DNA of 64,000 bases from Neonectria sp. B-13 (GCA_002682825.1 NOKP01000013.1:310001-374000); one strand, 5' to 3'. Numbered from the stretch's first letter, positions 1 to 11,791 are shown. Numbers and translations: made by a program. Notes: generated from the sequence alone by a model not told the origin.

Positions 1-146
1 GCGTGTAATTAGCAAATTGCCGATTCTCTTGCATTGTGAGCCGGCTTACCTCTGAGGAGTCCGTAGAATGCTCAAGGCTATGGATGCCTTTAGATGTCGA
101 GATGTAGAGCTATGTGAGAGCTCCACGTGTATGGTTCCGTGAAGAA

Positions 147-854
147 TCATCCGGAGTCAGGCCAGTCATCCGTCTTGGCCTTCTCCTGTACATCTTCATC
201 TCCGGCAACAGCCACGTCATGCGTATCATCTTCCTCCTCTTGACCCTGCTGCTGGTCCACCGCAGCCCGCCTTTTTTCTCCCTCGTCAACCACCTTCTTG
301 AGCACGCCCATCCGCCGACGGAAGTCCTCGGCTAGCCCCTCCACATCGTCGCGACCCAGTGCGCCGCTGCCGGAGTTCGGTAGGCTGTCTGGCCGCCCGT
401 CGACGGCCTCGTGCTCAACACCCTCGACGCGGAGCATCAGGGCTCTGCCACCCCGGCGATCGTCCTCGTCGGCATCGTCGCCCTCGTTCTGCTGCACAGC
501 AACGCTGGAGCCGGTCACGGCGAAGTTCGGACTGAGGCTGGACGCCCACGAGACGGCCCAGCGGCCGGGGTCGCCGGCCGGGGCTGGTGCGAGGTCGATG
601 ACGAGCGCGCGATGTGAGGGGTCTGCGGTCGGGGCGGAGGCCAGCACGGAGGGGTCGTCGTCGGAAAAGATGTAGTGGATGTGCGGGTGGACGGTGGAGT
701 TGGTCGTGGAGTTGGTTAGGAGGGTGAAGAGCGGCTCGAAGGGCGGCAGCGGCGGGGAATTGTCCTTGGAGACGTCGTCGGCGTCATGATTGAGGAGCTC
801 CGAGGGCTCGACGGCCGTTGTAGGCGGAGACGGGGCCCTATCGGTAGCGGACAT
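147..854 (-). CDS. Conserved-looking hypothetical protein, 235 aa
   Basis: Single-exon reading frame of 235 residues from an ATG at 854-852 to a TGA at 149-147. I do not recognise a named domain. The N-terminal half has an ordered-looking stretch (about residues 36-95) with Pro/Phe-rich and His/Tyr segments and the run HYIFSDDDP. The C-terminal third is highly charged (Glu, Asp, Arg, Gln) and probably coiled or disordered. No signal peptide or membrane segment is visible. The frame is GC-rich with coding-like composition and no internal stop, while the overlapping plus-strand frames are low-complexity Ser/Pro/Arg. It is the first gene of the window, and the 146 bases beyond its stop hold nothing I can identify. 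Function unknown. Confidence 0.7.
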   Translation of the reverse strand: MSATDRAPSPPTTAVEPSELLNHDADDVSKDNSPPLPPFEPLFTLLTNSTTNSTVHPHIHYIFSDDDPSVLASAPTADPSHRALVIDLAPAPAGDPGRWAVSWASSLSPNFAVTGSSVAVQQNEGDDADEDDRRGGRALMLRVEGVEHEAVDGRPDSLPNSGSGALGRDDVEGLAEDFRRRMGVLKKVVDEGEKRRAAVDQQQGQEEEDDTHDVAVAGDEDVQEKAKTDDWPDSG

Positions 855-2149
855 GGTGATGAAGGGCGGAGGTAGTGGGGGAGGTGGTGGTGATGGTGTT
901 TGGAGACGACAACTGCCGCTCCGGGGGCATCTTTAGAGGCGATGGCTCCGTGATGATGAATGTCCCGCGCGGTCGCAGCGTGCTTGATGAAGAAATAATC
1001 ATCCGCGGGAGAGGTGTTAAGCTCTGTCCGTTGAGGTCCTGAGGATGACGGAAGCAGCCTGAGAGCTTATCTTATCGCCACGTGGGAGAGCAACCTCCTC
1101 TGAGGACGGCTGGGGTAATGTGACTTGACGTGTGACAGGTCCCTGATGGTTGAGGTGAGTCTATCCACTACTAGTTACCTACCGACGAGCAAGAACAGCA
1201 ACGGCCCCCATTCGACGGGTTGCTCATATGCTCGTCATTTGCGCGTGACCGGTTACAGTTAGTTGCTCATTACCCGTCCTGGTAACCCTTCCGGCGACTG
1301 TAGTCTATATAGCCGGCGCCGGGAACCCAAACTTGGAAACCTCCCCTTGGCTTCCGTTTGCGGCCCCGTCGATAACCCGTTGGCGGGAATCGATCCCGTG
1401 AGTCCACTTGCATCGCGGGCTTCGTGGGGGCCGCGCATGCGCGATGCGACGTAACCACCCCCCTTTTTGATCCTGCGTCCAACCAAGTCTCTCGGTTCGC
1501 TTCGCGTTACGAAGCTCGTTTGCCGATCCAGGCGCGGGCAAGACGCAGGCGGTTCACGGTAGATGCCGTTCGTTCAGTCTGAGAGCAGGAGACGGAGACG
1601 CCCTTGCCGGTCGACATATCCCGCGTCTCTGAAGCCCCTAGTGATGCAAGGTGATGATGACAGAGCATATGGATGAACCGATGGAGAGCGATGTTGGGAT
1701 GAACACGAGGAGTGAGCATCGAGTTGGCAGGTAGGCATGAGCCTCCATTGTCCAGGAGGTGCATCGAGGACGCAAATGCCCCTCGTAGCCAGAAAGACTC
1801 CGACCCCGTCTATTGAGTAAGTGAAATCTATAGCAAATGATGATAACCCCTCGCTTTTGCTCCCTGCTAGAATTGCCTGCAAGCCCGTCCCAGGGTGATA
1901 CTGATGAGAAACCGGGTGTATCAAACCCAAGTAGAGAAAAACCCGCAACAAGGGAACACGCAGGGAGCAGACATATAAAAATAAAATAAAACCCCAGAGT
2001 CTAGGAAGAACGCCAGAAAATGCCCTTCTCCTTGATGCCCTTGAACAAACGCCATCGTTGTCCCGTTCTAGTTTCGCAAATCTGGGCCGCAGGCCAAAGA
2101 CACATGAGTCGTCATGTTGGGATGATGAGACCCTTTTCTCCCATCTTCA
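855..2149. other. Intergenic, no gene recognised
   Basis: About 1.3 kb between the start of the hypothetical gene and the 3' end of the chitinase gene. The short frames on both strands have no recognisable domain and no coding-like continuity. It should hold the promoter of the minus-strand hypothetical gene and the 3' flank of the chitinase gene. Confidence 0.5.
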
Positions 2150-3511
2150 TCAAGAAGAGTGTAGGGCGCGGAAACCGGCCGCAATCAAGCTCCTCGACTT
2201 TTCTTTAGCATCTGCCGGACCGTTCCAGTAGAAGAGACCCTGTGCGGAGCCGTTCGTCAGCAAACTAACCCAACAACAAAAATGGCTGCATATTGACGCG
2301 GGGATGATGAACACGTAGATTGTGTGTCTCAGGCAGAAAATGCAAGCCACCAACGGCTTATTACTTACCCCTAGTCCCTTCTGTTTGCAGAATCCGGCCT
2401 TGATCTTGACGGTATCTGGGTTGTCGTACGTCACAAAACCCCCGTCGGAACCCACGCACTGCGCCGCGACGTGGCGCTTGTCGACGGCCTCTTTGCATCC
2501 TTTGCGCGGCAGCTGGTTGTACTCAAACGTGCCGTCGTCACCGCCCCCTCCGCGGAACTTTTGGCCCGGCCCGGTTGCATGGAGGAAACTGCGTCCGTAC
2601 GTCGGGATGCCGAGGAGGATCTTCTGAGCCGGGAAGCCGTGAGACATGAGGTATGAGACCCCTGATGATCCGGACGTCTCGTCTTTGTTCATGGCGTAGA
2701 GTTGAGCGTGATGGCCGCTCTTCGGGGTCCAGACTCCGAAGTAGTCGTATGCCATCAGATTCACAAAATCGAGGTAGGCGGAAATGCCTCCCAGGTCGAT
2801 GAACTGCAGCACGGCCTTGCTCGCCGGTAGAGCAGCTGTAAGAATGAATTGGTCCTCTGGAAGATGAATGCGAATGGCTGCCAGCAGTGCGAGAAAATCG
2901 TAACCTTGCTGGGCGTCGCAGGGATATTCCCAAGCGACTTTTCCGAGGTTTATCATTAGTCTTGGAAATCCCACAATGAAGAGGAGGGTTCCATTGTTCT
3001 CTGGGTGGACACTCACTGTCGATCCCGTCGAGGCCTGACGCTTCGACGAGGCCTCGGGCGGATCGGGCAAAATTGTCCCGCAAAAGGGTGCTGGAAGCCA
3101 CGATGGGAAACACTTCAGACGAGTTTCCTCCCCCGATGGACAAGATGACCTGAAGATGAGGGTGTTTCTGTTTAAGGTGCATCAGAGAGCCCAGTCCGCC
3201 TTGGACTCCGTCCACTGGAGCTCCGGCGTCTGCCCACTCGTCACTCAGCTAAAAAAGGACCCTGAGTCAGTGCTGTAATTCCCCCATGGGCGATCCGAAA
3301 CTGAGGGTGAAGCTCGGGGAACGCGGAGTAGGCAACTCACGAAAACACCGCCATCCACGGAAACGCTGGCATACGCGTAATAAACATGGTTGATGCAGCT
3401 GTAGTTGAGCATTCCAGGGGTGTCGCCTTGGTATATTCGGTAGTTGGGGAAGTAGACGGCGTTCGTGTACATGACATTGGAGGCGATCCGTGACTTGCGC
3501 GAAGGACTCAT
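2150..3511 (-). CDS. GH18 chitinase-like protein with altered catalytic motif
   Basis: Glycoside hydrolase family 18. Four exons (3511-3341, 3248-3017, 2937-2369, 2239-2150) join to 1062 bases and 353 residues, all with GT-AG introns. Visible GH18 features in order are VYFPNYRIY (first beta strand), the substrate-binding strand VILSIGGGNSS, the catalytic segment, the MAYDYFGVW strand and the C-terminal LFYWNGP strand. The catalytic segment is normally DxxDxDxE. Here it reads D131-G-I-D134-I-A136-W-E138 across an intron: the general acid Glu is kept but the Asp two residues before it is Ala. No signal peptide precedes the catalytic domain, so the protein looks cytoplasmic or non-classically exported. 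No chitin-binding domain is present. It may be a weak chitinase or a chitin-binding pseudo-enzyme. Confidence 0.88.
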
Positions 3512-3805
3512 GATAGCGACGGGGAGAGAGGGAGAAATAGGCTTCGAAGGTTTAAATCAGACAAGGAACACCAAAAATGGGCGACGATTCGAGAATCGAG
3601 GAAGGAGTAAGCGAAGGGGACGAGTTGTAAGCGGACATGAGCTGTTTTGTACACGGCATCCTTCAACGGCCAGGGACAGACGGCAAGCTCAAAGGGAAAA
3701 GGAGCAGTGAGCGAGCGGGCTGGAACAATCGGGCATCAAGGGTGGCAGAGCAGTCTTTGAATTGTGGGTGAGAAGGACTTCGATGACCTATATAGAGAGT
3801 CCCGA

Positions 3806-3948
3806 GCCAGCACCAGCAGCACCAGCACCAGCACCAGCAGCAGCACCAGCACCGTGACGGCACGGCGTCGGAGGAGCCTGGACTCGGTCGAGGGCCAGCT
3901 GGCTTGGCTGGTGCTCTGGTCGGTGCTCTAGCTGGTGCTGGTGCTGGG
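3806..3948. repeat. CAC/CAG trinucleotide repeat with inverted CTG copy
   Basis: Imperfect CAGCAC/CAG repeats run from 3806 to 3854. A second block with the complementary sequence (GCTGGTGCTGGTGCTGGG) lies at 3931-3948, with weaker copies from about 3897. The two blocks can pair as a hairpin with a loop of roughly 80 bases. No reading frame across them looks like a gene. Confidence 0.75.
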
Positions 3949-4589
3949 TGGAGCAGGGACCAGTGTCCAAATTACGGGAGGGCCTAGGATTCAGCGAAAC
4001 CATGATGCATGACATAATTGCGGGGAGCCGGCGAGTCGGTATGGATGATGAGACCTGCAGAATTGGGGTCCTGGGACTCGGGAGGAAGCGCTGACAAGAG
4101 CCCACCATGGGTGACCAAACGCCATCAAGGGCGACCGTGGGAAGATGGGAAATACTCCCCGTCGGAGCCGCGACTGCTGGCGTTGCTGGGGCCACTCTAA
4201 TTCGGGCCTGTTTTGCGATGCTGGATGTCCAGCCGCCATCCGCACTTGGCATGCCAACACTGGTGGACTGTGGCACGCGGGCTTAACGGCGACACCGCTC
4301 ATTTCGTCTATCGGAGAGAAGGTTGCGGTCAAGCCCAAGCAAGTCAAGTCCAGAAGAAGGCGTCTAGTGTTCGGCCAGTGCCGGCAACTTCAGACACTCG
4401 CGATGATCTTGTTCTGGTAGTGAGGGCTCAATGAAGATCACAAAAGTCCTCGACTGCGCTGGGGTTCGCCCCGTCGTCGACGAGAAATATGAAACGAATG
4501 ACAGGCCAGCAAAACAAGACACGTAGACCCGTACCTCGTACACCGAGCCGAAAGTAGACGACGCCGCTCCGTCTTGGGGAGATGAGCGT

Positions 4590-4666
4590 CCGCGCCTGTG
4601 TGAGTGCGTGCGTGCGGCTGTGCGTCTGATTGTGTGCGAGTGTGAGTGCGAGTGTGCCTGCGGGCT
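4590..4666. repeat. GT/GC-rich microsatellite
   Basis: Irregular runs of TGTG, GAGTG and GTGCG units on the plus strand (CACA-rich on the other). In translation this gives His/Thr or Arg-rich low complexity, so it is not read as coding. Confidence 0.6.
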
Positions 4667-7106
4667 CGTGCGTTTCGCCGTGTAAGACACCGAAGCCGCG
4701 GACTCGAGCCGCAAGCTTCGAGCCTCAAGTTGAGGGACGGAGTAATACAAAGCGGTAGGTGTGTACCCTAGGAAGCGTCTGACAACGGCACAAAGCCCGG
4801 CCCCAACCGGAGCTGCCGCAGGATCAGAGCAGGGAATCCGAACAATTCGGGGTGGCCCCCAGGGATGAAACAGTCTCGGCCAAGATGGGACTTGTCGAAC
4901 CGCATCATTATTGTTGGTTGCGCCTTTCGAGTACAGTTAGAGCATTTCTCCATGTCACAGCCCCGTCCTCCAGGACGAGGCGGACGGGGGGACTGGGGGA
5001 CTGGGGCAGGCCAGCTTCCGATAAGGGCTTCAACAGCCGTGCGGCTCATGGGCTCCACGGGCTCGCCTGCTATGGAAGTTCTGGAAGGTCGACGAACACT
5101 TGGAACGCACTAAATGGTGAGATTGGTTCCATAATAAAACGGGCAGGGATGTCGGCTCAACATTCAGTGGAGTGAGACGGCTCCTGCTTAGCTCCGTCCC
5201 TGTTGGCGGCCATAGCCCTGGCAGCGAAGTCGAGCCAGGACCAGGCACTAATAAATTTCACATGAATCTTCCTCACAATCCGAAAGGCCATGTCGCCCAG
5301 GACCACCTCAGGACCCCGTCATCCCCGAACCAGGAAGCCAACGCCCGACCCACCTCCAAAGCGGCTGTGATGCGCGGCCATCCTGAATGTAAACTTGAGA
5401 CCAGCCACTGGGACTAGCGGCGGTTGACGAATACGTAAGGTCGGTGCTGGCAGCTGGACTCTCTCTCCCGGTCATGATGGCGACTGGCCTGACTTGCGTT
5501 TCTTCCACATGGCAGCTCGGCAAGCATCCCTTGCCCGCTGAACCAGGGAGCGCTGAGAGCCTTCTCACTATCGGCAACTCGTGTGATGTTGGCAAAGGAT
5601 TGTTAGCGTGATCGGGTACAGGATCAGGATAGCAGTCAGCAAGCAAGCCCCCTTCCGAGAGTGTCTCGGTAGTGCGTGCAGAGCTGTCAATCGTGGAACC
5701 GCGTGCAACGCTGGCATTGCCCTGTTTCTAGTTTCAAACGGTGGCTTGATGAGGCTGAGGGCACTCAGGGTGCGAAGCCTTCCTGGTCGCAAGCGATTTT
5801 ATTTTTGATCATATGTTTAATGCAGCACACTGCCTCGGCGGCCAGGCCTCGGTTTCGGCACCTGATGTTGGTAAATGCCCTCGGGCCGTGGTACTGTATA
5901 AGGCATAACATCTTGACAAGTCGGGAAGTGGCCGCGAACTGTCGCCGATGGCTGGCAAGGGAACCTAGACCCTGAGGCCATCTATCTGTTGCTGTTGCGA
6001 CAGACAGGGTTTGAGAATGTAAAATAATAATAAAATCCCATTCAGCTGTAATTAGTGGCAAAGGAACAACCCGTTGACAACGTGTCAACTTAGCAGCGTG
6101 GACTGACCTGAATAGATTATGTGTTGGTTGGAGGAGTCATCGCTGATGGCCCACGAGTACCGGGAAAGGATCTTCTCCCCTGTCTGCCTCGGGTTGAGAG
6201 CCGATGGCAAAGAGGCGGTGATAGGACCTAGTAGCTGACGATCAGGCGACATTTGTTGTCGACACCCTCAGGATGCCCATATATAAGTCAGCAGTACATG
6301 TGACACCGACGCCGGCTAATGATTCGGCTAGAGGACGACAGCACGGCGTGCTTTCAGGCTGCGAGTCAACCAACCTTCAATACCTTGTAGTGGCAAACGA
6401 AGGAGCCATGCCTCTGTCACAGCCCCCGGTCGCTTTGGTTCGTTTGAAGCGCTTCTCGGATCTATCGAGTCGATCAGTCAGATCATGATCTTGAGATCCG
6501 ACTAGCTGAGAGGGCAAGGACCTTGTACAACAATGTATATGATTGACGCATATTCCTCTGCGGCCCTGGGCAAGCATGCAGCTTGAATTTTCCTTTTTGT
6601 TGAAAAAGACTCCTCATTCTCACCTCTACTTCGGACTGGGTCCGAGGGTTAACAGCTCCCCTCCAAGTTCGAAGGATTGATTGTAAAAGAACTCTACCCC
6701 TCACCCAACCAACCAGAATGGCAGGCTCAACCATACGAGTTGATTCGAAAAGGGCTTTGACGCACCAACCGCATAATCTCATCACCAACAACGCACCGCA
6801 ATGCTGGATAGCGCAAAACCAGACACCAACCGCGAGCGGCCGTGCCCTCTTTGTGTCTGCAGGGTGGAGACGATGTTGCTGTGATTGAACCGCCCGCGCT
6901 TGTCCTCATGACCTGCCGCAGATCCCCTTCCAATGGCGGTTTCTATGCAGGCAATCACAGTTGGACGTTGCACAGTCTTGGTCGAGGTGGCGCTTCCAAG
7001 TCTCACGGGGACGTGCTCTGGGTGGCATAAAGAGTGTTAAACCTCAGATCAAGCCCTTTTCCATCCCGCGCCCCGGTTCTGGTTGTCCAACCTAAACTTC
7101 TCGACC

Positions 7107-8427
7107 ATGCACAGCGACAATGATGAACGTTCTTTTTCTTTCGTCTCGACAACGGGTGTCGAGTCCATATACACACCTCCAGCCACAGAGCAGGACACGG
7201 ACGAGTTTGAACTGGTATATGACGATCAAGACGCCGGGAGTTCACAAGGGGCTCCGAGCTCGTGCGATTCGACTTCTGTGCCACCCGATATCCACGCGCA
7301 TGAATTTGAGCATGGCCGTCGATACCACAGCTTCATGAGTGGGCGGTATCCGTTGCCAAATGACATCGGGGAGCAACATCGTGAAGAAACCAAGCACGCC
7401 CTGATGCTTCAGCTGATGGTACTTTTGAAAACTGGTGATCAGAGTGAGACTCTGGTCCGCAATGAGCCCATATAGCTGACGGTTCGCCTCGTTTTAGGAG
7501 GGGAAGCTCTTCTTGTCTGACGTTGGCGAGTTCCCACAGAAGATCATCGACATTGGGACAGGGATAGGTGAGCCTCTTTGCAAGGCGTTGAGATACCCAT
7601 ACTGACAAGGATTGCGGCAGGAACTTGGGCCATCGATGGTACCGTTTTAACCCGTTATTTGTATCAAATCGATTACTGACCGTGATTAGTGGCCGACTTG
7701 TATCCGAGCGCCAGCGTGGTTGGCACTGACTTGTCCCCGATCCAGCCGACATGGTTGCCAATCAATGTGCGAATGTTTGTCGAGGACTGCGAGGACCCGG
7801 AGTGGCTGCACGGATGTGGCTTTGACCTCGTCCATTTCAGGGGAATGGCTGACGTGCTTCTTGACTTGGAGGCAGTGGTAACCAATGCCTACCGGTATGA
7901 CTTCCTGGAAAAGAGTGGGTGAATGAAGCTGGCTGACCAGGAGAAGCAATATCAAGAGCGGCGGTTGGATCGAGTTTCAGGAGTTTGACCAGCAAGTGCT
8001 TTGCGACGACTACGCTATGATCGAAGACGACCCGGTGCGGGTGTTTAACGACCTCTGCACCGAAGGCATGCGTAAACACGGGTGTCCTGGTTTTGGTAAA
8101 CAGGACCTGCGGCGAACTCTCGAACGAGCAGGTTTCAGCAGGATCCAAGTTGAGATCAAGAAAGTTCCCATCTCAACCTGGTCTTGGGATAGGAGGCTGA
8201 GGACCGTAGGGGCACTCATGAAGATCAATATCCTGGAAGCGCTCGATGGGTTAGCGGCGAAACCATTGGCGGCGCTGGGCATGTCTGCGAAAGAACGACG
8301 GGATTTGGTGGCTGGTGTGCGGAAAAGTCTGGATGATGATCGGGTTCATCGATACGTCAACTGCCGTATTTGCTATGGCCAGAAGGTCGAGCTGGACTCA
8401 AGTTCAGCCTCGGGCTCATCCTTCTAG
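7107..8427 (+). CDS. LaeA-like S-adenosylmethionine-dependent methyltransferase
   Basis: Class I SAM methyltransferase of the LaeA/TAM type common in moulds, where relatives act on secondary metabolism and development. Five exons (7107-7418, 7498-7567, 7621-7638, 7690-7894, 7941-8427) give 363 residues. SAM motif I, DIGTGIGTWAID, starts at residue 122 and is split over three exons, one of them only 18 bases long. Further motifs follow: GTDLSPIQPTWLP, the acidic FVEDCEDPEW, FDLVHFRGM and GGWIEFQEFD. The N-terminal 100 residues are Ser/Asp-rich, with the family's HSFMSGRYPLPND segment before the fold. The ATG at 7107 was chosen because the upstream in-frame codon is TTG. No biosynthetic backbone gene is nearby, so a pathway-specific role is not indicated. 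The true LaeA orthologue could be elsewhere. Confidence 0.88.
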
Positions 8428-9113
8428 TGCCTGGTATTCGAGGACCCAGAGTCCTGTGACGATGGGCTAGATCGGCTGCTGTAGATAGAGGGTGTGTAGT
8501 TGAAAATCCGAGAAAATCCTGGTTGGCAGCCTTGCTCAGTTTCCTCAAATATGCACCTAACGGTACATACTACAGTAGGCAGGCAGACTGGTTGGGCGCC
8601 TTCGTTGGCTATTGCCTGCGTGTAAGGTACGCCACGAACCCACGATGCTATCTTAAACTTGAGAAGCGAATGAGCTGTCGGCGCAATCCCAGAAACCCAC
8701 CTGACTTCTCTCTATCGGGTACATGTATGATACGGGTCTTATCACACGCTGATTACGTTTTTACGAGCACCTAGTATCGCAACAGTATCATTGTTGCGTG
8801 GTTGTGATGGGTGTAATGATGGGATGTACTTGGAGTGGCGCTGCTAGCGGGCGACCTGGCTGACAAACCTCTCCACAATCGACCAACGTCACCCAACTGG
8901 TCCAGCTTTCTTTGCTCCAAAATTGCTGAGCTCCAGCTTCAACGACTGCCTATCTCACCATCTAGCAACACCGCACGCCAATCCTACTGCACCACGAGCA
9001 CTACAGCATCGAGCCATCAAATTACTCCGGCAAAGCTCTTGTTCAGGAGAGAACAGAGAAACGGACGCTGATCTCCCCAGCTGGCCCTTGGGGTGCACCC
9101 TCCTCGCGCAACA
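8428..9113. other. Intergenic / yth1 promoter and leader
   Basis: Lies between two genes on the same strand. No recognisable protein. The last 200 bases are C-rich with short pyrimidine tracts, as expected for a fungal 5' leader. Confidence 0.5.
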
Positions 9114-9860
9114 ATGGCTGCCACCACCGAATCTCCCGCCTCGGCGATCCTCAACCACTCCGCGACCCCCTACAACTTCCACTTCTCACCCTTCCTCCGA
9201 CGAACATACCAGGTCGGCCTGCCCCCCGACCGCCCGGTATGCAAGGCCTTCCAGTCTGGCCACTGTCCCAACGGCACGCGATGCTCCGAGCGACACGTCG
9301 CCGACTCCAAGGTCTCGCAGCCGACCGGCGGGCTCAACTCTCTTGTGTGCAAGCACTGGCTGCGCGGTCTCTGCAAGAAGGGCGAGCACTGCGAATTCCT
9401 CCACGAGTACAACCTGCGCAAGATGCCCGAGTGTAACTTCTTCATGCGCAACGGTTACTGCTCCAACGGCGACGAGTGCCTCTACCTCCACATCGATCCA
9501 CAAAGCCGCCTGCCGCCATGCCCGCACTACGACATGGGCTTCTGCCCACTCGGCCCCAACTGCTCTAAGAAACATGTTCGCCGAAAGCTATGCGGCTTCT
9601 ACCTTGCCGGATTCTGCCCCGAGGGCCCAGACTGCAAGGAGGGCGCCCATCCCAAGTGGTCCAAGGATTTGGAGAAACCAACCCTGAAGTCCGAGAAGGA
9701 GGAGGAGGACGCGCGAACGGAGCCAATGCGGGAGGAGGAGATGGAGCGGATGCGAGAACAGCAGAGGGACAGGGACGACAGGCACGGCCGGCACGGTGGA
9801 AGAGGGGGAGGGAAATGGCGAGGCGGCGGTAGGGGACGCTTCCGCGGGAGAGGTCACTAA
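9114..9860 (+). CDS. yth1: mRNA 3'-end-processing factor Yth1 (CPSF30)
   Basis: Zinc-finger subunit of the cleavage and polyadenylation factor, which binds pre-mRNA near the poly(A) site in the nucleus. Single exon, 248 residues. Five CCCH fingers follow one another between about residues 47 and 180. They start at [45 protein letters not shown] and [11 protein letters not shown], and each ends in a conserved His. The C-terminal third is an acidic/Arg coiled stretch followed by a short RGG/GRG tail. The ATG at 9114 gives the expected family N-terminus; the reading frame extends seven codons upstream but only from a GTG. Intronless here. Confidence 0.96.
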   Translation: MAATTESPASAILNHSATPYNFHFSPFLRRTYQVGLPPDRPVCKAFQSGHCPNGTRCSERHVADSKVSQPTGGLNSLVCKHWLRGLCKKGEHCEFLHEYNLRKMPECNFFMRNGYCSNGDECLYLHIDPQSRLPPCPHYDMGFCPLGPNCSKKHVRRKLCGFYLAGFCPEGPDCKEGAHPKWSKDLEKPTLKSEKEEEDARTEPMREEEMERMREQQRDRDDRHGRHGGRGGGKWRGGGRGRFRGRGH

Positions 9861-10173
9861 TGGGAAGAAATGGGAATATCGGATTGATGATTCTGGGGAC
9901 TGTATAAGATTTATGATACCCTCATGGGATTTAGCACGGGAAAATGGCCTGGCAGGGGACTGCATGTATGTTCCATGGTCCATCGCTTAAGGATATGGCA
10001 GCGAAGCACACAAGACGCTTGACAATGTAAATGTGGAGAGCTTTTGTGATACATTATGTAACCAGAAGTAGAGTCGTGACGGCATCTATTAGCAGAGTAG
10101 TTCGTTTTTCATACATGACCCATCGTTAAATGCTGCATACAATGTTGGAATTGGCCGTTAAGTTTCACCCGTT
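9861..10173. other. Convergent 3' flanks
   Basis: About 310 bases between the stop codons of yth1 (+) and the DUF1776 gene (-). AT-rich, without open frames of note, and expected to hold both polyadenylation regions. Confidence 0.5.
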
Positions 10174-11791
10174 TCAGTTGGTGTCGGACGCCTGAGGCGT
10201 CCAGGTAACGCCTTCTCCCTCAGAGTTCCACACGTGAGATTCCGAGGGAACGGCGATGAACTCATGTGAAGTCTCACCATTCTCGCTTCCCTCTGCCTCC
10301 GACCCATCTTCCGACTCTTCGTCGGATCCTTCATACGAGCTTGTCTTCCAGGTCGACAGCTCATCCACCTTGCGGATCCCCATCATCCACGAAACGAGGC
10401 TTCGGGGTGCCCATCGTCCCACGAAGCCGTAGACGCTGGCTCCCAGGCCGACTCGTACGGTGTCGGCGGTGATGGACCCGTCGATGACATCAAAGACGGT
10501 GCTATGGAGGCCTCGAAGCGAGCTGCCCCGAAGGCCGCGGATTCGACCTCCAGAGATGGCGGAGCTCGTCTGGGCAACAAAGTTCCGGCCGTAGACGTGA
10601 CGAGCGCCATCGGGCCAGACTAGGGTGTCTTCGGGATTTCCACTAGAGACGAGCGCCTGATGTGGCATCGCTCCCCGAGTGGGCACAAAGCTGGAGAAGT
10701 CAAACGTGCCTAGCTGCATGTGGGTGACAGGGATATCAAGTGGGCGAAGTTCGGCGGTGAGGACTTCGGTGAAGGCTGACAGTGCCGAGCACACCGTCGC
10801 CTCGGGGGCGTGAAAAGGCGGATTGATGGACGAAATGATGGAGGGGGTAAAGACGAGGACCTTGGGCGGCACCCATTTCTCACCGATAGGGTTCAGACGG
10901 GAGGTGAGAAGTGGCAAAAATGCCTGGATTGTGAGGATCGGCTGGAGGAGGTGGGTGTTGAAAAGGTCGGCGAAGCTTGAAGGCGGGATTGTAGCAATCG
11001 GAGACGTCTGATAGTGGAGGCTCGGGATAAGGATGATCGACGTCAAGACCAGTTGGTTAGGCTTCATCTTGGGACCAGGAGCTTGTGGTGACTGGAGGAA
11101 GAGGGCGAATCGCTCGATGGCCACACCGGCATTCGGAGGCTGATTCTGCAGTTAGCAACCATGGAAATTTTCAGCAAGCACAGGACAAAACTCACATCGG
11201 TGGTATCGATGCTGAACGGCCGGATGTCTGGTCTCGCCAAGGCTTGGACCGTGGACTCATCCTCGGCGGCGTTGCAAACGATGTAGACGATGAACCCTCG
11301 CCTCTCCATGTCGAGGGACAACGACTTGGTCAAAGGCAGCGTCGGAGAGCCTGCAATGACGACCACCTCGGTACGGCCGCCATTCCGTGCCCTCTTGGCT
11401 CTCCTTGTTTTCCTGTAGAGAAGACTCGTCCTGTATCCGTGGAACACAACGGTTCCGCATGTGATGACAATAATGCCGGTCAGGATTTTGTGCCTCGCCA
11501 GCCAGTCCTGCACCCTCTCCATCCGCGACAGTGCCACGATCGTCACTGGGGCTTTGACGGGAACCCTGGGCCTCACCACTTCGGGGATCCATTCTGTCGA
11601 GGCAAGAGTTTCGCGGACGATAACGGCGGCTCGGTCGACGTTGACATCGAGGAATTGGGCAACATCCTCGGAGTAGCGGCGGAGGTGCACAGTAACGCCG
11701 TTGAGCTGCGAGGGCCTTGTCAGTTTGCGGGGAGATGTAAGGGATCGACAGCACTCACCACGTCGAGGAACTTGTTGTCATCTGCCGACAT
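10174..11791 (-). CDS. DUF1776 family protein (SDR-like fold)
   Basis: Fungal DUF1776 protein, related in fold to short-chain dehydrogenases. Its biochemical role is unknown. Three exons (11791-11759, 11705-11196, 11145-10174) join in phase 0 to 504 residues. Residues around 85-105 form one hydrophobic segment (KILTGIIVITCGTVVFHGY) that may anchor the protein in a membrane. After it come a Rossmann-like strand (TEVVVIAGS), the domain body with QPILTIQAFLPLL and PPKVLVFTPSI, and an acidic Ser/Glu-rich C-terminus. A canonical TGxxxGxG cofactor motif and a YxxxK catalytic pair are not obvious, so redox activity should not be assumed. The first exon is only 11 codons; it was chosen because its donor and the following acceptor keep frame and start at an ATG. 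Confidence 0.88.

Larger units (their letters stand above)
3512..7106. other. Gene-poor 3.6 kb stretch
   Basis: Between the divergent chitinase (-) and LaeA-like (+) genes. I examined the frames on both strands and recognise no protein. It contains a CAG/CTG repeat with an inverted partner near 3.8-3.95 kb and a GT/GC-rich microsatellite near 4.6 kb. The promoters of both flanking genes must lie here. An unannotated non-coding RNA or fast-evolving small secreted protein cannot be excluded. Confidence 0.5.

Noticed and set aside
2538..3215. 225-codon minus-strand frame in the chitinase gene
   Set aside because: It begins with real exon 2 of the chitinase, but after the intron donor it reads the wrong frame through exon 3.
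4364..4750. Minus-strand frame of 128 codons rich in His/Thr/Arg
   Set aside because: Created by the GT/GC microsatellite near 4.6 kb.
8923..9687. 254-codon plus-strand frame overlapping yth1
   Set aside because: Ser/Thr/Ala-rich off-frame shadow of the five-finger protein.
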